From Gemmatimonadota bacterium (lineage in GTDB: Bacteria; Gemmatimonadota; Gemmatimonadetes; Gemmatimonadales; GWC2-71-9), in contig CP070666.1 of assembly GCA_020351775.1 (NCBI GenBank), positions 3,533,466 to 3,578,211 on the forward strand: DNA of 44,746 nt. Direction: 5' to 3'. Positions 6,415 to 15,119 of the stretch are shown piece by piece. Position 1 is the stretch's first letter, and the number at the start of each line of letters is the position of its first letter. The notes below the pieces were generated by a model. That model saw only the letters and a program-made list of their open reading frames with translations. It did no database searches and was not told the origin of the DNA. Made by a program: the position numbers and the translations under genes.

Positions 6415-9291
6415 TCACCCGCCCTCGCCCGCCAACCGCTGCAGCGCCAGGCGGGCCTCCTGGACAAACGGCTGCAGCTGCGGATCGGCGTTGCGCCAGG
6501 CGTCCACGACGTAGGAGTACGCTCGGATCGCCGCGTCGCCATTGCCCAATCGCTCGTGTACGCGGCCGCGCTCCAGCGCCGCAACGACTGCTTCCGAAGC
6601 GGGCGCGAACAGCCGCTCGAACGGCATGTGGTCCAGCAATTCTGCAGCTTCGCGATAGCGTCCCAGCTGCGTGAGAACTCGGGCACGGGTGAGCTGGACG
6701 TCGTAGCAGTAGTAGCACTGCGGCCAGTTGGGGATGTCTTCCAGCCGCCGCAATGCTTCCAGGGTGTCGCCGCGGGCCAACGCGAGGTAGGCCCGCGTCG
6801 TCCTGGCGGCATCGTCGGTCCGGGGCTGCCTTTCTGGCGGGAGCTGCGCACGCACCGAGTCCCACCGAGTCGCGGCACGCTGGAGCGACGCGGTATCCCG
6901 CTGCTGCATCCACCAGGTAAGCGCCTGGTAGATTCCCACACCGTTGCCCTCCGCGAGCCATTGTGCGAATACGGCTGCTGCAGAATCGTGCGGCACAGCA
7001 CCCAATCGCACCAACGAGGCGTACAGCGCCGGCAGCCGTTTCTCCGCGAGCAGCAAGGCTTCGCGCAGGTGGCCGCGGTACGCCAATGTCACGGCCAGCA
7101 ACTCGCGCCCGCCGGTGGCTTCATCACGCTCGGCCCACGACCGCGCCACGCGAACCGCGGCCTCATCGGGGTCCGGCCACCACTTCAAATCGTACCAGGT
7201 CTGAAACAGACCTTCGAGCGACAGCGCGGCCAGCGCCTGCTCGGTATCGGGATCGTCTGCCCTTCCCGGATCGAGCAAGGCGCGCGTCACGCGGGCCGCG
7301 TCCAAGTAGACGCCAGCGCCAGCCCGCGCGATGTACTCTTCGGCGATACGCCGACCAATTTCCCTGCCCTCCAACAGCAGTGCCAGCTCGATCAAGTGCC
7401 TGTAGGCCGGTACGAACGCCGAATCCAACGCTACCGCGCGGCTCAACGCATCGTAGGCCTGTTGATCGGTCACGCCTATATAGGGGCCTTCGTGGTAGCG
7501 GGCCTCACCTAGCTGGTACCAAACATGCGGATCCAACGGGTATTGCAGCGCGGCGGATTCGAGCGTGACGAGCAGGCGGCGATAGTCGGCCCAGGCGGAC
7601 GAGTCGCCCGCGAACTGGCTCAACGCGCCGCGAATCGAGTCAGCCACCACGAGCAGGCTCTCGCGTCGCGCCAGCCCATGATTCAGCTCCCCGGCCCGGA
7701 GTTGTGACGCCACGAAATCCGGTTCGCGGAACAGGGTCCACCCCAACGCCCACGATCTCCGGCTGTAGGCCAGCGCAAAAGAACTGTCCAGCTCGATGGC
7801 TCTGTCGTAGTACCAGGCCGCCGAGTCCATGTCGAACGCGCGGTAGTGTTGTTCACCGCGGAGGAACGCACGCAGCGCCGCCGGAGACGAAGACCCGAGC
7901 GAGCGGAGCTGCCACCCCGCTAGCCGCCGGTCGCGGCTGAGGTCGCCGATGATGCGCACCGCCAGTGAATCAGCCAACCGATCGATGCGGTCGGAGCGGT
8001 CGCGCACCTCGAACTGGGCGAACGCGCGCCGACTGGCCACGTCGTACAGTGTGGCCGCAGCGCGTGCCGAATCGGTTCCCGCACTCACCAGCCGTCCGTA
8101 GAGCACTAGCCCGGCTCCGAGGTCGGCACCCAGGGACGCAGCACCTACGGCGTCGGCCCGCCCCTCCCAACGTCTGATCACTACAGATGGGGCGACGGCG
8201 CGCAGCGGACCCGCGCCATCCAGGCTGGCCGAGAGCAGATCCACGAGCCCATGGCTCCAACTCGACAGCTCGCCCCCGAGCACGTCGAACGGCGCAATGG
8301 CGATGAGGTCGGGATCGAGACTGGCTTCGGACCGCAGACCGATCCGGACGACGGTCAGTACCACAGCGGCGAGCACGGCTACTGCGCCGACACCCAGCAA
8401 CCACCTGCCCCGCAGCGCCCGCGTTGGTGCTGTCGCCACCGCAGCAGCCGTGCCCTCCGGAGGCGTGGCGATCGCGTTGGCTAGTTCTTCAGCGGTGGCG
8501 TACCGTTGCTCCGGTGATTGGGCCAGCGACCTGACCAGCACGTGCTCGACCAGGGGCGGCAGGCCGTCCAGCCGTACACGCTCGTGGGGTGCGGCGTCGC
8601 TGATCCGCCCTGCGGTGACCTCCGTATCGTCCAGCCAGCGCCCCGGTGGCTGGCCCAGCAGCATTTCGTACAGTAGACAGCCGAGGCTGTAGATGTCGCT
8701 GCGCGCGTCGACGTTGGGACTGCCTGCCGCCTGCTCGGGGCTCATGTAGCCGAGCGTGCCGAGCGACATGTCGGGGCCGGTGAGGCCCTTCCCGCCGGCC
8801 GCGCTGACTGCCCGGGCAATGCCGAAGTCGGCCACCACGGCGACACCGCCTGAGAGCAGGATATTCTCAGGCTTGATGTCACGGTGGATCACACCGCGCG
8901 CGTGCGCGTAACTCAATGCCGTGGCTACCTCTCGCACGATGCGCAGCGATTCCTCAAGCGACAGGTGGCCCTCGCGGTTGATCCGGCCGCGCAGCGATTC
9001 GCCCTCGATGTACGGCATCGTGAAGAACAACAGACCGTCGATCTGCCCCGAGTCGTGCACCGGAACGATGTGCGGGTGACTCAGGTTCGCCACGATCTTG
9101 ATCTCGTGCAGGAAGCGATCGACACCGATCATCTCCGCGATGTCGGGGCGCAACACCTTGATAGCGACCTTGCGATCCTGCGCTAGATCGTGAGCCAGGT
9201 AGACAGTGGCCATGCCGCCACGGCCCAGCTCGCGCTCGATGGCGTAGCGGCCGGACAGAGCGGACTCGAGCCGGTCACGGTGGTCATTCAT
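6415..9291 (-). CDS. Membrane Ser/Thr protein kinase with TolB-like and TPR-type C-terminal region (kinase 1)
   Basis: 958 residues. The N-terminal PknB-type kinase domain (about 16-275) has the Gly loop GRGGMATVY (23-31), catalytic Lys45, Glu63, HRDIKPEN (136-143), DFG (155-157) and SPEQAAG (184-190), so it should be active. One transmembrane helix lies near 297-317. The exterior part begins with an 'IAIAPFDVLGGE' segment (about 329-450) typical of the TolB-N/FlgO-like domain of such kinases. It continues as several hundred residues of TPR-like helices (for example LGEARYHEGPY, AWYYDRAIELDSSFALAYS). The layout suggests a receptor kinase whose periplasmic repeats sense a ligand or partner. 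It sits between two PadR-ADOP pairs, is transcribed alone and is divergent from the second padR. ATG start at 9289-9291. Confidence 0.9.
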   Translation of the reverse strand: MNDHRDRLESALSGRYAIERELGRGGMATVYLAHDLAQDRKVAIKVLRPDIAEMIGVDRFLHEIKIVANLSHPHIVPVHDSGQIDGLLFFTMPYIEGESLRGRINREGHLSLEESLRIVREVATALSYAHARGVIHRDIKPENILLSGGVAVVADFGIARAVSAAGGKGLTGPDMSLGTLGYMSPEQAAGSPNVDARSDIYSLGCLLYEMLLGQPPGRWLDDTEVTAGRISDAAPHERVRLDGLPPLVEHVLVRSLAQSPEQRYATAEELANAIATPPEGTAAAVATAPTRALRGRWLLGVGAVAVLAAVVLTVVRIGLRSEASLDPDLIAIAPFDVLGGELSSWSHGLVDLLSASLDGAGPLRAVAPSVVIRRWEGRADAVGAASLGADLGAGLVLYGRLVSAGTDSARAAATLYDVASRRAFAQFEVRDRSDRIDRLADSLAVRIIGDLSRDRRLAGWQLRSLGSSSPAALRAFLRGEQHYRAFDMDSAAWYYDRAIELDSSFALAYSRRSWALGWTLFREPDFVASQLRAGELNHGLARRESLLVVADSIRGALSQFAGDSSAWADYRRLLVTLESAALQYPLDPHVWYQLGEARYHEGPYIGVTDQQAYDALSRAVALDSAFVPAYRHLIELALLLEGREIGRRIAEEYIARAGAGVYLDAARVTRALLDPGRADDPDTEQALAALSLEGLFQTWYDLKWWPDPDEAAVRVARSWAERDEATGGRELLAVTLAYRGHLREALLLAEKRLPALYASLVRLGAVPHDSAAAVFAQWLAEGNGVGIYQALTWWMQQRDTASLQRAATRWDSVRAQLPPERQPRTDDAARTTRAYLALARGDTLEALRRLEDIPNWPQCYYCYDVQLTRARVLTQLGRYREAAELLDHMPFERLFAPASEAVVAALERGRVHERLGNGDAAIRAYSYVVDAWRNADPQLQPFVQEARLALQRLAGEGG

Positions 9292-9627
9292 CGCACTAAT
9301 AAGATGCTGAGCGGTAGAAAAAGTTGCGAGGCGCCGCAGTCAACCGTTCTGGCGCAGGCTACAGCTAACCCGAGGCCGCGAGATTTGCAGCTTCGAACCA
9401 CTGGCAATCGACGCACCGGCTGCGGACCTGGCACCCGGCATTCACATGTAACCATTTATTTTGCAACGACATAGAGCGCAGGACCAGAGTCCTGGCGCCG
9501 GTTTGGCGCGGAGCGGAGAGCAGGAAGCAACAGGCTACGAGCTGGCAACACGGCTGTGAAACCGGCTTCCCTCCACCTCCGTAGATATATCATCACGCGA
9601 AATATCACGTTGCGGAGTATAGCCTCC
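9292..9627. other. Divergent promoter region between kinase 1 and padR 2
   Basis: 336 bases with no credible gene. It must contain the promoters for both divergent genes. The only structured element I can point to is the AT-rich palindromic stretch at 9584-9609. No clear sigma-70 box pair could be fixed for the kinase. Confidence 0.45.
9584..9609 (+). promoter_or_regulatory. PadR-type operator candidate upstream of padR 2
   Basis: Begins with the perfect palindrome GATATATC (9584-9591), followed by ATCACGCGAAATATCACG, which contains two ATCACG copies in direct order. It ends 18 bases before the padR ATG. Part of the surrounding sequence (TCCGTA...TCATCAC) recurs upstream of the padR relic at 12.78 kb, which argues for a conserved regulatory element. 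Binding by PadR is inferred. Confidence 0.4.
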
Positions 9628-9960
9628 ATGTTCAGTCCGGAACTCAAGAAGGGTAGCATGGAATTGCTGATCCTGTCCATGCTGGACCAGGCGGAGCGGC
9701 ACGGCTATGAGATCGGCAAGTTAATCGAGACCCGGTCGCGCGGGCTGCTGGAATTCCGAATCTCCACTCTCTACTCGGTGCTGTACCGCATGGAAGACAA
9801 TGGCTGGATCAGGGGGCGTTGGGTCGAGAAGGAAGGCCAGCGCAGTCGGTGCTACTACCGCCTCACTGCGGCAGGGCGGAAGGTGCTCAAGGCACAACAC
9901 GAGAACTGGCGCGAATTCGTCGGCATCATCAACGAACTCATTGGACCGAGCCATGCCTGA
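9628..9960 (+). CDS. PadR family transcriptional regulator (ADOP-associated, type 2)
   Basis: 110 residues. Standard PadR winged helix: FSPELKKGSMELLILSML (2-19), then HGYEIGKLIETRS, FRISTLYSVLYRMEDNGWI (recognition helix), a wing with YYRLTAAGRKVL, and a C-terminal dimerisation helix (NWREFVGIINELI). It overlaps the downstream permease start by 8 bases, giving a coupled operon. It differs clearly from the padR at 481, and each accompanies a permease with a different prefix domain. The start is the ATG at 9628, which fits the 'MxxELxKGSxELLIL' N-terminus; the frame is open further upstream without homology. Confidence 0.92.
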   Translation: MFSPELKKGSMELLILSMLDQAERHGYEIGKLIETRSRGLLEFRISTLYSVLYRMEDNGWIRGRWVEKEGQRSRCYYRLTAAGRKVLKAQHENWREFVGIINELIGPSHA

Positions 9961-12670
9961 TTGGAAGCGATATGTGAGGGAACATCTGCCACTGCCCGAG
10001 TTGGATGATCTCGGAGAGGAGCGGATCATAGCAGAGCTGGCCGACCACCTGGAGCAGTCCTTCCGCGACGCTGTATCGCGCGGCATGTCGCAGGCCGAGG
10101 CGGAAGCACACGTGATCGGTGAAATCGGCGATCATCAGGCTGCCGTGGTAGATCTGCTGGGATCGCGGCGGTTTAGAGCCAGATCGTCCATCGAACGGTG
10201 GCACGACAACACCGTGGTGTCGCTGCGGCGGAAGGGCGGCGGCTGGGTGCTGCTGGCCGACCTGGTGCGGGATCTGCATTACGCGCTGCGTTCCCTGCGT
10301 CGCAGTCCAGGTTTCCTCATCGTCGTCGTGCTCACGTTCGCATTGGGCATCGGGGCCAACACGGCGATCTTCAGCGTACTCAACACGGTACTGTTTCAGC
10401 CGCTCCCGTACCCGGATCCCGGACGCCTGGTGACGATCTGGACACCCCAGATCGGATTCGACTTCAACCCGATGTCCGCTCCCGATTTCCACGACTACCG
10501 CGATGCGACCGGCGTGTTCGCGGCATGGGGCGTATGCGCTCCGGGACGCGCCAACCTCACCCACGGCGACACACCCGAGCGGCTGGTGAACATCTCCTGC
10601 ACGGCGGGCCTGCTTAGGGCTCTGGGCATTCGACCTGCGCTGGGGCGGCTGTTCACCGAGGCGGAGGAACGAGATCCCGACAACCGGCTGGTCTTGCTGA
10701 GCGATCAGATCTGGAAGCGGCGCTTCGGGTCCGATCCATCGCTGGTCGGGAGCACCATAACACTCAATCGCGAGTCTCATACCGTCGTCGGCATCTTGCC
10801 TACGGAGTTCCGCTTTCCCGGTTGGCGCAGCCTCCAGACCGCTGACGTCTACACACTGCTGTCGGTGCCGCGGCATGGGACATCACGAGGCTCCTACTAC
10901 CTGTTCGGGATCGGAAGGCTGGGCGAAGGGATCCCAATCGAACGGGCGCACCAGGAACTCAACACGATCGCTTCCAGCCTCGCAGCAGCCTATCCCGAGT
11001 CCAACCACCAGCGCATCGCTCGCGTGGTACCCTTGCGAGACGTAGTGATCGGGAACGCCGGAGGCCTGCTGTGGCTCCTTATGGGGGCCGTCGGGTTGGT
11101 GTTGTTGATCGCCTGCACCAACGTCGCCGGGATGCTCATGGCTCGCGGTACCATTCGCACCGGAGAGGTCGCGATCCGTGCATCCATGGGAGCGGGCAAG
11201 AGCAGGATCGTGCGCCAGATGCTGGCGGAAGGATGTGTGCTCTCGGTCATGGGAGGTGCGGTTGGATTGTTGCTCGCGTGGTGGGGTATCGGCGCCCTGC
11301 GGGGGTTGATCCCAGCCGTATGGCCCCGCGTTACGGAGATACACGTCGATGGGTGGGTACTGCTGTTCACTCTCGGTCTGAGTCTGGCTACCGGCATCGT
11401 GTTTGGGTTGGTGCCCGCGATCTCAGGTTCGCGGGTCGACCTGACGCGAGCGCTGCAGGAATGTCGGCGCTCCCAGGCCGGCACGGGGAGCAAGAGTCGG
11501 CTTCTGGCAGGCCTGGTGGTGACCCAGTTCGCGCTGGCCCTGGTATTGGTCAACAGCGCTGGATTGATGCTGAAGAGCCTCTGGAACGCGACCAGTACAC
11601 GCGAACTCGAGGCGCCCGAACAGGTATTGATTGCCGGTTTGTCGCTGGAAGGTCAGTCCTACGAAGAAGCTGCCGCTCGCGACCGCTTCTTGGATCTGCT
11701 GCTCGAGAGGCTGCGTGCCCTGCCCGGAGTAGAGCGCGCCGGCGCGTCGACCAGACTTCCGTTGTCTTGGGGCTGGACCGGAGGCATTCTCGTCGAGGGA
11801 GAGGACTACGACCCGGAAGTCCAGCGACCCATGATCTGGTACGTGTGCGTCAGCGGTGAGTACTTCGACGCGATGGGTATCCCACTGCATCGCGGTAGGA
11901 CGATCCGGCCCGACGACGCCGATGGCCCGGAGCTGAACGTAGTCGTGAACCGGACATTCGCCGAGCACTATTGGCCCGGTGAGGACCCCCTGGGGAAGCG
12001 GATCAGGGCCAACTCGGACCCGGCTTGGTTCCAGGCGATCGTGGTAGGGGTGGTCGAGGACGTGCGACAGAACGGCCTCGAGAGCGGTGTCGCGCGCGAG
12101 GTGTACCTTCCCATCTTCCCGAGCTTCATGGCAGACCGCTGGCTCGTGCTCCGGTCGGCGGGAGATCTAACGGCACTGACGCCCTCCATCCGTGACGAGT
12201 TGGCTGCCATCGACCCCGAGATCCCGCTTTCAACCGTCTTTACTGGGACGCAACTCTACGACTCTGCCGCCCGGGGCAGGCGCTTCAGCACCCTGCTGTT
12301 CGGGCTATTTGCCGTCGTCTCCCTGTGCCTGATCGCAGTGGGCACCTACGGTGTGATGGCATTCGATGTGGCGCGACGCAGCCACGAGATCGGGGTTCGC
12401 GCCGCACTAGGCGCGAGAAAGTCCAGTATCATGAGATTGGTGCTCTCCAGGGGTCTCGGCCTGTCGCTGCTAGGCATCGCAATCGGCCTGTGCGGTGTCA
12501 TTGCCACGGCGCGTGTCATCGAAAGCCTGCTGTACCAGGTGAGCCCATTGAATTCGATCTCGGTCGGCATGACAGTTGGGTTTCTCACCCTGGTGGGCCT
12601 GCTGGCCTCCGCCATCCCTGCCCTGCGGGCAGCCTCGGTCGATCCCGTGCGAGCGCTGCAGGACGAATAG
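9953..12670 (+). CDS. ADOP-type ABC transporter permease (MacB/FtsX family), prefix domain 1
   Basis: 905 residues. Residues 1-70 form a cytoplasmic helical prefix (ELADHLEQSFRDAVSRGMS, then EAEAHVIGEIGD) typical of permease prefix domain 1. Two MacB-core/FtsX units follow. The first has TM1 near 120-142 (LGIGANTAIFSVLN) and TMs near 369-396 and onward (VGLVLLIACTNVAGML, then RASMGAGKSRIVRQML). The second ends in three TMs from about 775, with GVRAALGARKSSIMRLVLSRG and the terminal DPVRALQDE that closes most ADOP proteins. Like the permease at 834-3569 it has no neighbouring ATPase. The start is the ATG at 9953 inside the padR 3' end. Confidence 0.92.
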   Translation: MPDWKRYVREHLPLPELDDLGEERIIAELADHLEQSFRDAVSRGMSQAEAEAHVIGEIGDHQAAVVDLLGSRRFRARSSIERWHDNTVVSLRRKGGGWVLLADLVRDLHYALRSLRRSPGFLIVVVLTFALGIGANTAIFSVLNTVLFQPLPYPDPGRLVTIWTPQIGFDFNPMSAPDFHDYRDATGVFAAWGVCAPGRANLTHGDTPERLVNISCTAGLLRALGIRPALGRLFTEAEERDPDNRLVLLSDQIWKRRFGSDPSLVGSTITLNRESHTVVGILPTEFRFPGWRSLQTADVYTLLSVPRHGTSRGSYYLFGIGRLGEGIPIERAHQELNTIASSLAAAYPESNHQRIARVVPLRDVVIGNAGGLLWLLMGAVGLVLLIACTNVAGMLMARGTIRTGEVAIRASMGAGKSRIVRQMLAEGCVLSVMGGAVGLLLAWWGIGALRGLIPAVWPRVTEIHVDGWVLLFTLGLSLATGIVFGLVPAISGSRVDLTRALQECRRSQAGTGSKSRLLAGLVVTQFALALVLVNSAGLMLKSLWNATSTRELEAPEQVLIAGLSLEGQSYEEAAARDRFLDLLLERLRALPGVERAGASTRLPLSWGWTGGILVEGEDYDPEVQRPMIWYVCVSGEYFDAMGIPLHRGRTIRPDDADGPELNVVVNRTFAEHYWPGEDPLGKRIRANSDPAWFQAIVVGVVEDVRQNGLESGVAREVYLPIFPSFMADRWLVLRSAGDLTALTPSIRDELAAIDPEIPLSTVFTGTQLYDSAARGRRFSTLLFGLFAVVSLCLIAVGTYGVMAFDVARRSHEIGVRAALGARKSSIMRLVLSRGLGLSLLGIAIGLCGVIATARVIESLLYQVSPLNSISVGMTVGFLTLVGLLASAIPALRAASVDPVRALQDE

Positions 12671-12825
12671 CGCTGTGAGGCTAAGAGGGTCCTAGCACGA
12701 ACAATGGTTCCCAACGGGATCACAGTCACGTCGAGCAGTACACCCTTTGAGCGAAACCAATCACACGGCGGTCTCGTCCGTATATGCGTCATCACATGAT
12801 ACCTTCGTCGTGGGTGATGGCGCCC

Positions 12826-12899
12826 ATGCTCAGTGCGGAACTCGAGACAGGAAGCGGAACATGCAGTCACTGATCCTCGCGATTCTGTACCAGGTGCAG
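12826..12899 (+). pseudogene. padR N-terminal relic overlapping the serine hydrolase start
   Basis: From the ATG at 12826 the DNA aligns by hand with the beginning of the padR at 9628. The first 30 bases match at 24 positions (MLSAELETGS against MFSPELKKGS). After a 5-base insertion (GGAAC) the next 39 bases match at 28 positions (MQSLILAILYQVQ against MELLILSMLDQAE). The insertion shifts the frame, so the padR reading cannot continue. Upstream, TCCGTA and TCATCAC are also shared with the padR promoter. This looks like the remains of a third PadR gene whose promoter and first 25 or so codons now precede the serine hydrolase. Confidence 0.65.
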
Positions 12900-13940
12900 A
12901 GCAGGACCGCACACGCCGTATTGGTTGCGGCGCTGGCGGCAGCAGCCATGGCCTGCTCCGGAGACCCGGTGTCGAGCGAGCAGGACCCGGACGCCCTCGA
13001 GTACGTGACACCGGAGGAAGTAGGGTTTTCGTCTGCGGCGCTGCAACAAGCAGTAGCAGGTTTCGAACAGATTGGGTCCGCCGCTGTGGTCGCTCTCTAT
13101 GACGGTAAGGTCTTCTTGTCGTGTGGTGAGGTGGATCGCAAGTTCTGGTGTCACTCGATACGGAAATCGTTCCTCAGCTCGCTCTACGGCATCTACGTAG
13201 GTAGAGGCGTGATCGACACGTCGAAGACACTCGAGGAACTTGGCATCGACGACATCGCTCCCAGCCTCACGGTAGAGGAGCGGCAGGCGCGCGTGGCTGA
13301 CCTTTTGAGGTCTCGCTCCGGCGTGTACCACGAAGCAGCGGCCGAAACCGCCGACATGGCAGCGCAACGACCCGAGAGGGGCAGCCATCCGCCGGGAACG
13401 TTCTTCTACTACAACAACTGGGACTTCAACGTCGCTGGGGCGATCTTCGAGCAAGAAACGGGCGTCGGGATCTTCGACGCGTTCGAGAGTGAGATTGCCG
13501 GGCCGATTGGAATGGAGGATTTCGTGGCCGCCGACGGCTCCTACAGCTACGAGCCCGAGAAGTCCATACATCCTGCCTACCCGTTCAAGATGACCGCGAT
13601 GGATATGGCGAGATTCGGCTTGCTGTATCTGCGGAACGGGAACTGGAACGGCCAGCAGATCGTACCGCACGATTGGATCACAGTCAGCACGACGGCCTAC
13701 TCCATCGCGGAGGCGGATCTGAACATTTGGTATGGGATGATGTGGTATGTCATACCAGAGGACTTCCCTGTGCTCGGGCCCGGCTTCTTTCACACGGGCA
13801 TCGGCGTGCACCTACTGCTCGTGCTGCCCCAAGACAATCTCGTGATCGTCCATCGCGTGAACACTTTCGAGCCGTGGACGCTCACCGCTGAGGACTACTT
13901 TCCGCTCATCGCCCAGATCGTGGACGCGCGAATCAACTAG
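12861..13940 (+). CDS. Serine hydrolase of the beta-lactamase class C/penicillin-binding family, probable lipoprotein
   Basis: 359 residues from the ATG at 12861. A hydrophobic segment (about 18-31) ends in AMAC with Cys32, a weak lipobox, followed by an acidic linker. The catalytic domain has SxxK as S99-I-R-K102 (preceded by C97-H98), YxN at Y184-N-N186, and a late HTG (FFHTGIGVH) in place of KTG. These are the three motifs of class C-like serine hydrolases and esterases (beta-lactamase/transpeptidase-like fold). The substrate is unknown; the degenerate third motif suggests an esterase or amidase rather than resistance. The first 13 residues derive from a padR relic, so the original start may be the GTG at 12894. 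It follows the second ADOP gene on the same strand. Confidence 0.82.
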   Translation: MQSLILAILYQVQSRTAHAVLVAALAAAAMACSGDPVSSEQDPDALEYVTPEEVGFSSAALQQAVAGFEQIGSAAVVALYDGKVFLSCGEVDRKFWCHSIRKSFLSSLYGIYVGRGVIDTSKTLEELGIDDIAPSLTVEERQARVADLLRSRSGVYHEAAAETADMAAQRPERGSHPPGTFFYYNNWDFNVAGAIFEQETGVGIFDAFESEIAGPIGMEDFVAADGSYSYEPEKSIHPAYPFKMTAMDMARFGLLYLRNGNWNGQQIVPHDWITVSTTAYSIAEADLNIWYGMMWYVIPEDFPVLGPGFFHTGIGVHLLLVLPQDNLVIVHRVNTFEPWTLTAEDYFPLIAQIVDARIN

Positions 13941-13956
13941 CCGACGACACCCACGA

Positions 13957-14178
13957 TCAGGTACCAGTTCCACGGTACTGGAACACCTCGTCCACGGTCA
14001 GTCCAAAGTTGATCGCAATGCGAAACGCCAGGGCCAGAGATGGGGCATACCTGCCCTGCTCCAGCAAGACGATCGTCTGGCGTGTGCAACCGACCCGATC
14101 GGCCAGCTCCTGTTGCGTCATTTCGTCGTGCTCGAAACGGAGCCGACGGATCTGATTGGTGATCTCAGCCTTCGCCAT
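13957..14178 (-). CDS. XRE/Cro-type HTH transcriptional regulator
   Basis: 73-residue single-domain regulator. The HTH lies at about residues 19-50: [36 protein letters not shown], with the turn around GCTRQ. The C-terminal [11 protein letters not shown] is the usual helix of the YozG-like small XRE subfamily. It is the second gene of a two-gene operon and overlaps the membrane protein gene by 14 bases. Such pairs generally encode a regulator and a membrane protein of unknown function; autoregulation through the palindrome at 14808 is likely. Confidence 0.88.
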   Translation of the reverse strand: MAKAEITNQIRRLRFEHDEMTQQELADRVGCTRQTIVLLEQGRYAPSLALAFRIAINFGLTVDEVFQYRGTGT

Positions 14179-14746
14179 TGGCCGACCCCATCCAATAGCC
14201 CAGCAGGATACCGAGAGACTGACCCAGCAGGTTGATCAGAACGATCGATCCGAACAGCAGGTACAGGTAAACCATCGGAATCGCGCCCTGTTCGCGAAAC
14301 CGTTCGGCCAGCGTTATCAACCAGCCGGCCAAGGCGATCAGCACCAATCCCGACTGAACAGTCCCGGCCCGACTCAGCACGATCCGGTCTCTCTCATCGA
14401 GTTTCTGCCTGCCCCTTCTCAGCGTGGGGCCGAGGATGGTGCCAGCGTAGGCGAACAGCCCCGCTATGAAGATCCCGACGACCGTCAACCGCAGGTCGTC
14501 GTCCTCCCAATACGTGACAGCTCCCTGGTCGATCAGGATCACCGAGATGATGGCGAGCGTGGCCACCATGACCAGCAATCCCCACCAGGCACGCTTCTGC
14601 AGCGCCGGCATGGGTGCGGCCGCCATCTCGGCACGTTCCTCTGCCGAAAGCCCGGCGCGCCGGGGCCAGGAGCGCACAAGCAGGGCCACCGCCACTGCCC
14701 CAAGCGCCAGAACTGCCAGCAAGCCAATGGGTAACCATATCTGCAT
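14165..14746 (-). CDS. Polytopic membrane protein, XRE-linked, function unknown
   Basis: 193 residues with five apparent transmembrane segments (about 4-24, 54-72, 86-106, 129-147, 158-180). A charged cytoplasmic loop ([20 protein letters not shown]) follows the first and another ([20 protein letters not shown]) precedes the fourth. The 'DERD' loop between TMs resembles small membrane proteins annotated DUF2178-like that are routinely encoded beside a YozG-type XRE regulator; I cannot confirm the family. It is the first gene of the operon, starting at 14746. Its role is unknown. Confidence 0.7.
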   Translation of the reverse strand: MQIWLPIGLLAVLALGAVAVALLVRSWPRRAGLSAEERAEMAAAPMPALQKRAWWGLLVMVATLAIISVILIDQGAVTYWEDDDLRLTVVGIFIAGLFAYAGTILGPTLRRGRQKLDERDRIVLSRAGTVQSGLVLIALAGWLITLAERFREQGAIPMVYLYLLFGSIVLINLLGQSLGILLGYWMGSANGEG

Positions 14747-15119
14747 GACAACCTCCGATTTGAGCGTCGTTGACTTGGCCCGACACTGAGGTAATGTACG
14801 GATTATATGACATTATGTCAAGTATTTCTTATATGATGTCGGATATTTTATACCGTGCTGGAGTCACACTGACGAGCACGGGGTGGAACAGGACCTGTCC
14901 CTATCGCTCCCCGGCCCCATCCAAGCACTGAGCCCGGGCTGGCTCGGGGCATCCGCCACCGCGTCCGCCGCGTGACTCACGTCGCTGCTGAGCTTGCCTT
15001 GGGTGTGTGGAGCGGTGAGCTCAACGTGAGGCAGGTCAGGCTGTGCCGCCAGCTCCAACCCGATTAGCGCAAGGCGCCGGCACCACCATGCCGCCGCGAA
15101 GCATACTCTCGCAAGGCTG
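14747..15119. other. Intergenic region upstream of the XRE operon
   Basis: 373 bases between the leftward membrane protein gene and the end of the leftward flippase gene. The part near 14795-14850 is strikingly AT-rich and holds the operator and promoter elements; the remainder (14860-15119) is ordinary GC-rich DNA in which I see no gene. Confidence 0.4.
14808..14821 (-). promoter_or_regulatory. Palindromic operator TGACAT-T-ATGTCA overlapping a -35-like TTGACA
   Basis: Perfect 6-bp arms around a single central T (14808-14820). Read on the minus strand, TTGACA (14821-14816) overlaps the right arm, with TACATT 17 bases downstream as a candidate -10 and a TATAAT closer in. A further half-site-like ATGATGTCGG occurs at about 14834-14843. 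The position upstream of the membrane protein-XRE operon makes XRE autorepression the obvious hypothesis. Confidence 0.5.

Noticed and set aside
13960..13995. Palindromic GGTACCAGTTCC...GGTACTGGAAC sequence
   Set aside because: It lies within the XRE coding sequence and encodes its C-terminus; it looks like a chance imperfect repeat.
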